Source: Hsuehochloa calcarea
Taxonomy: Eukaryota > Streptophyta > Magnoliopsida > Poales > Poaceae
Length of the DNA stretch: 64,000 nucleotides
Assembly: GCA_036346395.1 (NCBI GenBank)
Contig: CM070603.1
Location: 28,863,045-28,927,044 of the forward strand
Direction: 5' to 3'
The notes beneath the pieces are model-generated. The model saw only the letters and a list, made by a program, of their open reading frames with translations, had not been told where the DNA came from and searched no databases. The first letter of the stretch is position 1; every line of letters starts with the position of its first letter. The translations under genes and the position numbers were made by a program. Below are positions 1 to 11,531 of this stretch, one piece after another.

Positions 1-754
1 GTGCGCGCGCATTGTCCCGTGGACTTGGGCCCTTGGATCCAAGATCAACGATCCAAGTTCATCCACGTCGATTTAATTTCGGATTTTCCCGAGAAGGATT
101 ATTTATTAACTGAAAAATGCAATTAACCTAAAAAATGCATAACTTTTTCGCTGTAAACTATATTTGAGTGAATCCAATTTTGTTGGATTCCTCTATTAAT
201 GAGCTTACTGTGAAAATTAGTTTTGAACATGTTACTGTAGTTCCGTTTATCAACGGCGAAAGTTTTGAACATTGCTGTTGTAAAATTTTTAAAGTATTCG
301 AAGAAAGTTTGCTGTTGAGTCTTTTTCGTATTCGTCATTCTTATCGATTCTTTTTCGCTAGCTCTACGATAACTCCGACACAACGTATGTGTTTCTAGAA
401 CTTCAGAACTTCTACACACCGCTAGTTCCGTTTATCAACGGCGGAACTACCGCACAGAGAATCATTTCAAAGGGAAATCGGTCGGACCGCCCAACACATG
501 GCAGTCTGTCCGATTTACCACTGGTCCATAACACGTGACGTGTTTCCATGTTAACATCAAATTACAATGGAATATATACATGCTTAATTGAAATATAGTC
601 CTTCACGATGATCGACGCGCATATAGCTAGCTTCCTCACTGGGTTCTTCCTCCAGTCTGATGCCGTCTCCGAAAGGAGGCAACTCGTCAAATTGATTCTA
701 CTCTTCCTCATCCACGACATTCTCAACTCCGACAATCCTTCTTTTCCCATGAAG

Positions 755-856
755 AACTACGTGGCGGTTCTTATTTGCTGGGTCCGTTACATAAAAAACT
801 TGAACAACTATGTGGCGGTTCTTATTTGCTGGGTCCGTTACATAAAAAACTTGAAC
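755..856. repeat. 51-bp in-frame tandem duplication inside the DUF4216 region
   Basis: Two adjacent 51-bp units (755-805 and 806-856) differ at one base (AACTACGTGG against AACTATGTGG). On the minus strand each encodes 17 residues ending in YVTDPANKNRH. The equivalent regions of elements D and C have one unit, so the duplication is private to element A. Confidence 0.92.
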
Positions 857-2345
857 AACTTGCTTAGCGAGTACGAATGGTTCGTCCTTGTATCCGACAC
901 GTTTGAGGTCCACAGTAGTGACGCCGTACTTGTCGACCTTCACGCCCTCCGGAAGTTTAACCAAATGACATCGAAACAGAGGGATCTTGAAAAGTATATA
1001 GTCAAGCTCCCAAATCTCCTCTACGAACCCATAGTACGAGTTCAACCCAAGTGCCCCGCGTATTGAACCCTCGTAAATGCATCTATGCGACACCGTTGTT
1101 CTAGATCGTGCTCTTCCTATCCCGAGTCAATGCCAGATAAAACGTGTACCCATTTATGTCGTATCCTTGCCATGTCACAATTGTAAATTTTGGTCCTTTG
1201 GCCAACCATAGCAGCGTTTCATCACTTGATGTCCTCCCAGTGAATCGCATCTTTAACCATTCGTTGAACCGACGGTTGTGCTCGCTCGTTATCCAAACCT
1301 CCGACCGGTCTGGATTCTATTGGCGTACCATGTCTTTGTGCTCGTCGATGTACGGGGACACTTGGGTCATGTGTTGCAAGACCGTGAAATGGGCCTGTGC
1401 GTATGTATCAAGATCGGGAGTGATTGCTTTCCTCCCGATGGTCCCGATACCCTCCAGTCTCCCCTCGTGACGAGATAGAGGCACACCTATCGGTTCCACC
1501 TGAGCCATGTAGTCCACGCAGAATTCAATGACCTCTTCGGTTGCATAACCTTCAATGATACTGCCCTCCGGCCGAGATCGATTCCGTACGTAGGACTTCA
1601 GAATTCCCATGTATCTCTCGAAAGGGTACATATGACATAGGAACACAGGGCCGCATATCTTTATCTCTTTCACAAGGTGAACAATGAGATGGACCAGGAT
1701 ATCAAAAAAAGACGGAGGAAAATACATCTCAAGATGACATAGAGCAGTCACCACCTCGGCCTGCAGAGCGTCGAGTCCTTCGGGATCGATGACCTTCTGA
1801 GCAATTGAGTTAAAGAAATAACACAGCCTAAAGATTACCACTCGGACCTTGTTTGGCAAGATACTCCTAATTGCAATAGGAAGCATCTGTGTCATCAGCA
1901 CATGACAATCATGAGACTTCATACCAATTAATTTCAAATCTTTCATGAAAATAAGTTTCTTAATATTGGCGGAGTAACCGGACGGAACTTTCACACCATG
2001 CAAACTTTGACACAGTTCATTTCTCTCGGCCTTGGACAAAGTGTAGCAAACTGCGGGAAGGTACGTTCGTCCTTTATCGGTCTCTTTTGGTGCTAACTCG
2101 GTTCTTATGTTCATATCAACCAAGTCACGCCGTGCGTTAACACCGTCTCTTGTTTTGCCACTAATGTTCAGTAAGAGACCAATCAAGCTATCACATACAT
2201 TCTTCTCCACGTGCATGGCGTCGATGCAGTGGCGAACTTCTAAGTGCTCCCAATAAGGCAAGTCCCAAAAAAATGACCGCTTCTTCCAGATGTTTTTCTG
2301 AGGGGTCCTTAATTTACGTCCCTTTCTAAGCACAACATCGATATC

Positions 2346-4134
2346 TGTTGGACCGTAAAGGCGACTAGAGGGGGGGGGGTGAATAGGAGCACGCTCACTT
2401 TTTCACAAATTATGAACTCAATACAATTTCACTCCAAAGAGCTATTAGAAAGCTATGAAGATCAATATACCAAGACAAATGAAGACTAGTATTGAATCCA
2501 ATAAAACCTCTAAGCAATGCGACAATAATCGCAAGAATCAAAGTAATACAATCGGCGGTCCGACTGGTCAGAGTGAACCGGTCGGACCGATTGCCGGGCG
2601 GTCGGACCATTGTTATCTTGGCGGTCGGACCGCTCCAAATCGGTCGACCGGTGGTGATGGGCGGTCGGACCGCATCTACGTAACCGATCCAAACAAGAAA
2701 ATCAGCCCGATGACGGTTGCAATTAGGTCTAACTTTTGATTCTCAACTCCAAACTTCACGAAACTTTGCACACACCTTCTCTATGCTATTGAGGACCTAT
2801 TCCAATCGAATATTATGATAATTCTTGGAACGATCTTGAGCAATTGTCAATTGATTAATGTAAGGTCTAAAACCGGGAAGAACGAAAACTTGATCCTAAT
2901 GCTTGTTCGTGAGTGATTGATGATCAAGATGATGCTAGATAGATTCACACATATCACAGCAAGCTAATTCACGTGAAAGAATCAATCACAAACCCGCGGA
3001 TCAAAGAAAGCCCTAAAACACGAAATTGAAAGCAAGAACGAAAAGAGACTTATCTCAAGCAAACCTTGCATAGATTGATTTCGTGATTGATGCTGGATTA
3101 CATCCACACCATCATGGATCAGTAGACAATCAAGGATCACGAAATTCTCCTCAAACCATGAAAAGCCCTAGCCTCCACCTCAACTCCCCTAAAGACAATT
3201 AGGGTTTTGAAACATAAACAGGCGAGAGAGAGCGAGAGAGATGCAGCCACCATCTCCTCCTATTTATAGTGGAGGCCTAAAACTCTTAGGGTTTGACTTA
3301 ATTGGGCTCCCGTTAAGGCCCACTAACAAACGGGTCACACACGCACGCTTCGCAAAGCGCCGTCTTTAACCTTTTGACCTAAACCGCTTCACCATGCATC
3401 ATGGATTCGCCAATAGGTCACCCTTGTCCATCTTGTGTCACGCTTGAGTCGTTGACTCACCCGCATCGCCGATCGCTCGAACCTCAACTCTTCAAGTCTA
3501 GTCCCGATTCTCCTCGCCGCTGACCGTCGTTGACCACCAAGCCACCGCACAACCACGCATAAGAAAACACGATTCGGGAACAAGTTCTTCACAACTTGAC
3601 CCATGTTAGTCAAAACATGCATCATGCAAATCATATGCCATGAAACTAATGACTTTGACCTAACAAAACAACATCGCCACGGTTGGCCGATGTTCAGTAG
3701 TTCTGCGGCCCGACCGCCCAGTGAGCGGCCGAGATCGCCCATGGCGGCCGGACCGCTCCTCGTGAGCGGGCGGACCGCCTTAGGACTTAGCCAAATTCAA
3801 GTTCCCAAAATCCAAACCTTCGAAACTTTAAACCAATAGAACTTTTCACCGAGACTCCAAAAATCATGAGACCAAGTGCATTGGGATCCCCTTACTTGTC
3901 TACAACACCTATTTTTGGCCCACCAATTTGAACACTTTTGGTCATCGCCGTCCGATCGCCCGGATGGCCGGTCCGACCGATATGGGACCGGCCGGATCGC
4001 CGCAAGGACCGGTCGGACCGCCTCGAGCAAGAAGCTCAGTAACTTTGTCGAAAACGCGTGAAACGACAAACCGTAAACGCCATTGCCAATTGTCACATCA
4101 TCCTAAGATCGAGCATAACCCCATGAAATCCACA
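2346..4134 (-). repeat. 3' LTR of the copia element
   Basis: This 1789-bp LTR pairs with 11532-13320 and has the same length. The pair differs by scattered substitutions and small indels. A TATA box (minus strand ACTATAAATA, 3261-3270) lies mid-LTR. Near both edges (2548-2675 and about 3708-4020) are clusters of the near-palindrome CGGTCGGACCG. Confidence 0.93.
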
Positions 4135-4144
4135 ATCTCCCCTT
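4135..4144 (-). other. Polypurine tract next to the 3' LTR
   Basis: On the minus strand AAGGGGAGAT abuts the TG of the LTR, the expected primer for plus-strand DNA synthesis. Similar GGGGAG motifs recur further into the element at 4464-4470, 4514-4521, 4613-4624 and 5967-5980. Confidence 0.8.
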
Positions 4145-6013
4145 GATGAACACATTGGCAATTATCCGTAAAATGGAAGTAAGAGGTTTAAAACGAAGTT
4201 TACTCATAGCTTAGACAAAAGCACAACTTGGTCCATAAGCAAGAAAAAGCAATGAAAATGACCAAGCCGGCATCGTAATAGTATAGGCATGTGAGACAAA
4301 GCAAAATAAGCATAAAACTTTAATTTCCAGAGAGGGACAAAATTCTCACATGAGGTCCATATGATTAAACAATTGTTCAATTGACCTATGATCATTGTGA
4401 GTATAAAAGAGTGCAATTCAAGTTCGAATATTCAATAAGACAATAAGAATGCAACTCAAGAACTCCCCTCACTATGATCATCAAATTTCAAATTTTCGCC
4501 CCTTTGTATAAACTTCTCCCCAATCTTCTCATTAACACATCTTCTCCAAATAAGAGTAGCAAAGAAATATTACACATCATCTCCCAAAGAAATATTTTTT
4601 CATTTAACACATCTTCTCCCCTTTGACAATGGATTCATCAAGGAATCAAGCCTTCCTCTCATCCAGAGATAACAAATAGAGAATAAAGAAAGAAGCGTAA
4701 ACAAAAGAAGTATAAAGAGGAATATGCATGAAGTGCAATGGAGTGGCTTCAATTTTGTATTTTTCAATTTTTTTGATTACAAGAAGCTTTGGAGATTACC
4801 CAAAAGAACAAGCTAGTATCTCGAATAATGCACAAACAAAGATATCAAGCCCGACAAATACTAGCAAGATCATGGTAAGACATATATATCAAAGCTAAGC
4901 ACAAAGGCTCAAAAGTAAAGCAAGAGATTTGATCAATTTAAGCAACGCTCAAATTCAAAGAAGTTCATCAACAGGATCCTAAAGTGAAATTGGCCATGTC
5001 AAATCACAAAGTGAGATCAAAAATCTAACAAAGACCACATTAAGAGTCAATCAAGTCCTGTATTGAATCATTTTGCTCAATATTTTGTAAACGCCCATTT
5101 GTCAACATTTTTCTCATTTGCATTGAATATTGAAGTTGACTAATGATCTAACTTAGTGACAAGATCCTGGACTAGGAGCCATCCACAAACTCATCCTAAG
5201 CTTCGACCAAAAGTTGATTAAAGGTATATCTTAGTAAAGAAGATCCTGGACTAGGAGCCATCCACAAACTCTTTCTAAGCTTCTACCGGGGCGACAAATC
5301 TTGAGGTTCATGTCATTTCGACAAGCGGTCCCCATGAGATCGTCGTTCATCAAACTATCTCCAAGTTCATGTCATTTGACAAGCGCCTCGTAAGAATAGT
5401 TTGGCACAATTTAAGCATAAGACAATCTTGATTTTCATTTTTCACAAGAGCAGCTTTAGAATCTCAAGAACACAAAATCTCAAGTAATGGTCAATTTTAG
5501 ATCAAAGAGCTAACAAAGCAATTACACAGGCCAATGTCACAAGAGGAGCACTAATTACGCAACTCGCTAAAACATCCACAAATTGCAATTTCTTAGTTTG
5601 AGTTGTTTAAAAGATTCTAGCTCATATAGCAAAGACTTAGCTACACATGTAAAAGCATGATAATTCTAGCAAGTCAAAGAACTAGACATGACGTTGAGCA
5701 AGAATTGAAATATAACAGCTCTAAAGGGTAATAGGCAAAGCTTCATCAATTTTTAAAGAAATAAGCAGAAAATGTTATATTACAATGCATCTTTTTGGAT
5801 TTTTCATACCATTTGTTGTAACCACTTGTTGAAGTTTTCATATGAATGCAATATGACACAATGAGATGCAATTAAAAGGCCTAAAACCTAAAAGTTCAAA
5901 AGATCACTAAGTTCGTAAAAGAATAATAAAAGATCAAAAGAACAAGGAAAGATAAGAAAAGATCAAACTCCCCTCAAACCAACCCATAAGGATAAATTAC
6001 CCTAACTCGCTTC
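4145..6013 (-). other. Long untranslated spacer between RNase H and the 3' LTR
   Basis: These 1.9 kb hold no recognisable coding region. They contain repeated polypurine motifs and an exact 30-bp direct repeat starting GATCCTGGACTAGGAGCCAT at 5163-5192 and 5241-5270. Sireviruses often carry an envelope-like ORF here, but none can be read in this copy. Confidence 0.7.
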
Positions 6014-9000
6014 TTAAGGAGGAAAATCTGTTTGATCTAATGGCTTGGTAAGAATGTCCGCCAATTGAGCATCTGACTCTCTGAAGTGCATCACAATATC
6101 ACCTTTTTCAACATGATCTTTAAGGAAGTGAAAGCGAATGTCTATGTGCTTAGTCCTAGAATGTTGCAATCGGGTTTTTAGCAATATTAATAGCGTAGTG
6201 TTATCACGTAAAAGAGGAACACTAGCAAAGTTTAACCCATAATCTTTCAAAGTGGACGTCATCCACAAAATCAAGCTCAAAGAACTAGCAAAGACTACAT
6301 ACTCCGCCAAGAAGGGATTGTGCAATGTAAGACCGCTTCCTAGAAGACCAAGATACAAGAGAAGTGCCTAGAAGTGACAGTGCTCGAGGTACTCTTCCTA
6401 TCTAACCGACACCGCAAAATCGTAATCAAAAGCCTCTAATGGACAAAGTCAAGAGCAGAATACCAAATGCCATATAAGAGGGTAGAGTGTAAATACCGAA
6501 TATGCGCTTAACGGCTTGGCGATGGGAAGTTCTCGAGACGCTCAAATCTTGCACACAGGCATACCGTGAAGTGAATGTCCGGTCTCGAGGCCGTCAAATA
6601 CGTAAGAGAGCCGATCATGTCATGCGGTACTCGCGTTGATCCACGACTTCTCCTTCCTCATCCGATCCAAAACAGTTGAAGTTGCCATGGGAGTGGAAAT
6701 TGGCTTGCAAATACCCATGTTGAAGCGCTTGAGAAGATCTTTAGTGTACTTCGTCGATGGATGAAAGTTCCTTCCTTGCATTGCTTGATTTGAAGTCCCA
6801 AAAGTAATTAAGCTCTCCCATCATACTCATCTCAAATTCCCTAGACATAGTGTCGTAAAAGTCGAAACAAGAGCATTAGAGGAACCACCAAAGATAATAT
6901 CATCCACATAAATTTGAGCAAGCGTGAAGTCATTGTCACGCCTAAGAATGAATAGGGTTTTATCCACTTTACCCATCTCAAAATTATTTTTAAGCAAGAA
7001 GGTCTTAAGTCTATCATACTGTGCTCTAGGGGCTTGTTTAAGACCATACAATGCTTTAGATAGCTTGAAAACACGATTTGGATATTTAGGATCCTCAAAA
7101 CCGGGGGTTGCTTAACATACACTTCCTCATCTATGAAACCATTTAAAAGGCACTTTTAACATCCATCCGATATAATTTAAAACCTTTAGATGCAGCAAAT
7201 GCAAGGAGAATGCGAATGGCTTCTAGTCTAGCAACAGAGCAAATGTCTCATCAAAATCTAACCCTCAACTTGGTCAAACCCCGAGCTACCAATCGGCCTT
7301 ATTTCTAACCACGTAACCATCCTCACCTTGTTTATTCTTAAACACCCAACGGGTTCCTATAACATTATGACCACTAGGAGGTTCTACTAGGTTCCAAACT
7401 TTGTTTCTTTCAAAATTCTCTAACTCCTCATGCATGGCATTTACCCAACTAGAATCGATAAAGCATGTGATATATCGCGGGGTTCAAAAGAAGCAACAAA
7501 AGCCGAATGAGAGTAGAGATTTGGATCATTATACCGAGCGAGTGACTCGCCATGTAGGTTACCTATTATCCGCTCAGAGGATGCTTTGTCTCTGAATGCG
7601 GTGGGCGCCGGGTGAGATGTCGCTTCTTCGACCTCCGCAGTATCTGCGATGATGATGATGCAAAGGAGCCTCAATCAAGGTGAAGTAGACGAGCAGTGTT
7701 CTTGTATCAATATGGGTGCCTCGGCAGCAGATGAGGGAATGACATTTGCTTCGTCCTCATCTTCCTCCACAAAAATACTCTCACACAGTAAATCATCTCA
7801 GAGCAATTGATCTAGCTCTGTGGCTAGTCTCATCAAAAGTGACATTACAAGTCTCCCAATAATGTTAGTCTCGAGATTAAAAACCCGAAACCCCTAGAAT
7901 GAGCAGGATAACCTGTAAATATCCCATCAAAAGTTCTTGATTCAAATTTATCTAAATTGCTCTGTCTTAAGAATAAAACATTTTGATCCAAAACTCAAAA
8001 TGCGAAACAGAGGGTTTTCTACCAAAACGAAGCTCATAAGGAGTCTTGCCTAAAGAAGGTCTCAAAAGACACGATTGGCAATATGGCAAGCGAGAGCAAT
8101 AGCTTCGCCCAAAATCTCCTAGGTGTGCTATACTCATCTAGCATCGTCCTAGCCATTTCGACTAATGTCCTATTCTTCCTTTCCACCACGCCATTTTGTT
8201 GAGGGACGTGTGGAGAGGAGAACGATGCTCAATACCACGCCAAAGACAAAAAGAAGCAAAAGAAGCATTTTGAACTCCGTGCCATTATCATCGCGAATCG
8301 CTCTCAAAGCACCGTGAAGCTCAAGCCAAACGAAGAACAAGATCATGAAAATAACCAAAAGCTTCATCCTTTGAAGTAAGAAAGAACACCCAAGTATATC
8401 TAGAAAGATCATCGACTATGACAAGAATATACCATTTTCCACCGATCGACGGACTCTAGCAGACCAACAAGATCCATATGAAGCAACCGTCCCGGTCCGC
8501 TCCATAACCATAGTCACAGAAGGGTGTGAGGCGGCAACTTGTTTGCCATGCCTACAAGGTGCACATACAGCATCTTTGACAACTTTGAGCTTAGGCAAAC
8601 CTCTCATGAGATCAAGATTGCTAACTCGCGTCAAATGATCAAAACCAATGTGCCCCAAACGTCGATGCCAAAGCCAAAAATCAAGAAGATGTAAGCAAAC
8701 ATTTAAGAGATCCAAAGAAGAGATTCTCGAAAAGTCACCCAAAAATTCTACCAACTCTAGAGATTCCAAACACAAGCTCACCAAGAGAATCAAGCACACG
8801 ACAAGCATTTTTCTTAAAAACAGTCTCATAACCATCATCAAGAAGCTGAGAAACAGAAAGGAGATTATACCTAAGCTTGTCCACAAGAGCGACATCCTTT
8901 AGAATGAATTTGTTGTTTACCCTAATTGATCCTGTTCCTTCAATTCGCCTTGTGTATCATCTCCAAAGGTGATGAAGTCATCACCTGTTGCTCGCGTGAA

Positions 9001-11473
9001 AGAGGTGAACCATTTTGAGTTTCCGGTCATGTGGCGTGAACATCCGGAGTCAACGAACCACGTGTTCTTCCCCTTTCCGCGATAATCCTGAAAATCAAGG
9101 AGCAAAAGAACGATGTGTCTCAATATCGGGATTAGATAAACAAGATTTAGGAATCCAAGATCGAGACACACGCCCGCAAGGAGTATACAAACCGTAAGTA
9201 CTATCCTTGATTTCATTTAACATTCGATTATGAGCAATGTTTAACTTAACATGAGACTTAGACTGTCCATGGGCGGTCTGACCGGCTTTGTGCTGGCGGT
9301 CAGACCGGTGACCAAAACGGTCAGACCGGTGACCACCAGCGGTCAGACCGCCAGTCTGATACACATTAGAATTAGGATGTCTAGAAACATAATGATTTGC
9401 ATGAGAGAAAATCCTAATCCGTGTTTATTCTTTTCGGTGTTACCATGTCTCATAGAAGCTCTAGGTTGCATGAATGAAATTCTATCAAAATTTTTCCTAT
9501 CATTTTTCAACCTACGCCAACAAAGATTCAATCAAATGTCCACCTTTTTGCAATAAGTGCAATGGTACTTGGTACCACTAGAAGAGGCACCATTTGAATT
9601 AATACAAGGTTGGGCAAAGCTCGCAGATTTAAAAGATGTTTTTGCAAAGTTGAGTTTTGAATTCAATTAAACCTTTTCCAAGACTTGAATGACTTTTGGG
9701 TTTGAATTGTCTTGAAAGGAATTGAATCCTAAACCTTGCTTCTTATAAGGAGTTTTAGATTTGTCAAGAATCATGTTTAATTGTTTCTTACCTTTAGAAA
9801 ATTTCTCTAATGTATCATGAAGGTAAGCATTTTCTTTTCTCAAGTTAACACAAGCATCACAAGTTTTATCCATAGATTTTTCCTTATACAAAGCAATTTC
9901 AAGCTTAAGAGTGGAACATGAAGCACAAGTAGTATTTTCAATATTGTCCTTAAGCTTAGCATATTTGACTCTAGCGACTTCTAAGATATCTTTGATTTCA
10001 CGCTCTTTTCTAAGCATGAAGTGCAAGGGCTAGAATCAAATACATCAAAAGCAATCAATTTACTAGATTCTAAACATTTTTCACAAGGAGCACTTTTAAT
10101 TTCATTTAGTTCAGATTTAGCATTCTCAAGTTGTTGTACACAAATATTATGAGCAGATTGTAACTTGGTAATTTCAAATGCATAGCATGACAAGATAAAC
10201 ATTCATCAGTTCAAGAGTCTTAGCAGCTTTAAGCTCTACTTTCAGCTTTGCTAATCTTTGACTCTAATTTCTTATTTTTGTCATAACAAATTCAAGCGCT
10301 TCATCTTGACTAAGCAATTGCTCAACTATAGAATCATATTTAGCGTAAAGCTCATCATAAGTAAAAGATACCTCATTATCATCAATGTCCTCCGTGTCAC
10401 CATGAAGCACATGCCGTGAAGTCTTTGGCCTTCCTTTCTTTTTACCTTGAGGGATCTCCTCCTCCTTGTCCTCCTCACTCCCGGTATCCACATCGCTCAA
10501 GGATTGATCCTCAAAAGCGGCAAGGACCCGGTGAGCGCCTTCACAAGCTTATTTGCCTCATACCTTGATTTGTTGAAAGGAGGCTTCTTCCAAGTCGGCT
10601 TTCCTTCCTTATGATTGCTCTTACCTTTCAACTTGGGGCAATTTGCGGATATGATTGAGCTCACCACATTCATAGCATGTTACCGACCACCTCTCTTTTG
10701 TTTCTCACATTATTGTAGGCCCGTGTGAATTTCTTAGCTAGAAGAGCTAACTCTGCTTCAGAATACTTTCAAGCTCCTCTTCATGAATAGCGGATAAACA
10801 AGCAAATGAAAATCCGTAAGAAGATTCACAAGAGTCATCAAAACCTTTTGAGAGGATCTGCTACCAAAGCTAAATTATCTTTCTTAGGATGATCAACTCT
10901 TTTAATTTCATGAGTCTTGAGTTTACTATAAAGCAATTCTAAAGTAAGACTTGAAAGATCAACATTTTCTTCTATAGCAAGAGCTTTCATCTCCCACTCC
11001 TTGGTGTTGATTGCAACCAAGAGATGGGTGGCATTTTCAGATTGAGAATATTCAATATCAACAATTTTCATTTGATTAATTACTTTATTAAAGCGATCGA
11101 AAATGTCATCGATGCTCTCTCCAGATGCATCTCGAATTTATTGTACTCACGCTTGTAAACAGTTTTACGCACCTTTTTGATTTGGGACGAACCTCATGAT
11201 ATGTTTCGAGAGTGTTCCAAATTTCATGCTTGCTTGAAAGATTGCAAATTCTATCATATTCTTGTCTACCAAGTGCACCATATAAAAGATTCTTAGCCTT
11301 ATTGTTGTTAGCCAAAAGAATTGCGTAGCGGTGTAGCAATTTCAGAATAACCAATGGGCTCTAACAACATCCCAAATAGCTTGTCCTCGCTCAAGAAAGA
11401 CGCGCATACGATTCTTCCAATAGGCATAGTCGTGCCCATCGAAGATATGCGGTTTAGTAGAAAACTTATCCAT
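6014..11473 (-). pseudogene. Copia gag-pol polyprotein, frameshifted
   Basis: The polyprotein supplies the capsid, protease, integrase and reverse transcriptase of the element. Reading from 11473: gag starts MDKFSTKPHIFDGHDYAYW and continues with a UBN2-type core (AKNLLYGALGRQEYDRI, about 11106-11354). A zinc knuckle CYECGELNH (10650-10679) has lost its last Cys to a frameshift. A Cys-rich, Lys/Glu-rich probable coiled-coil extension covers 9667-10500. The protease motif is WFVDSGCSRHMTG (about 9020-9064). The pre-integrase zinc region WHRRLGHIGFDHL is at 8560-8690. Integrase shows VIVDDLSRYTWVF (about 8370-8440) and RDDNGTEFK (about 8276-8300). RT has MYGLKQAPRAQYDRL and YVDDIIFG (YVDD at 6899-6910). 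RNase H (6014-6340) has HSRTKHIDIR and QLADILTKPLD before TAA. Many single-base indels break the frame, so it is non-functional as read. Confidence 0.9.
9268..9356. repeat. Cluster of GGTCAGACCG near-palindromes inside the copia coding region
   Basis: Four copies of CGGTCAGACCG or a close variant are spaced 15-30 bp apart. On the minus strand they encode repeated (H)RSDR-type residues just upstream of the protease motif. The same core is clustered in the LTRs of this element and in the solo LTR at 19964-21849. Confidence 0.8.
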
Positions 11474-11517
11474 CGCCAAAGTTCAAAGGACCGGTTAAGA
11501 TCAAGATTGAACTAACC
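11474..11517 (-). other. Copia 5' leader between primer-binding site and gag
   Basis: A 44-bp untranslated leader lies between the primer-binding site and the gag ATG at 11473. That ATG is chosen because it gives the conserved start MDKFSTKPHIFDG. Confidence 0.6.
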
Positions 11518-11529
11518 GGCTCGATACCA
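11518..11529 (-). other. Primer-binding site of the copia element
   Basis: On the minus strand TGGTATCGAGCC begins two bases after the LTR edge. It matches the initiator tRNA-Met type site (TGGTATCAGAGCC) with one base missing. Confidence 0.75.
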
Positions 11530-11531
11530 CT

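Noticed and set aside
562..1066. Frames on the plus strand opposite the DUF4216 region
   Set aside because: They are antisense to the conserved TNP2 coding strand and repeat only because of the 51-bp duplication.
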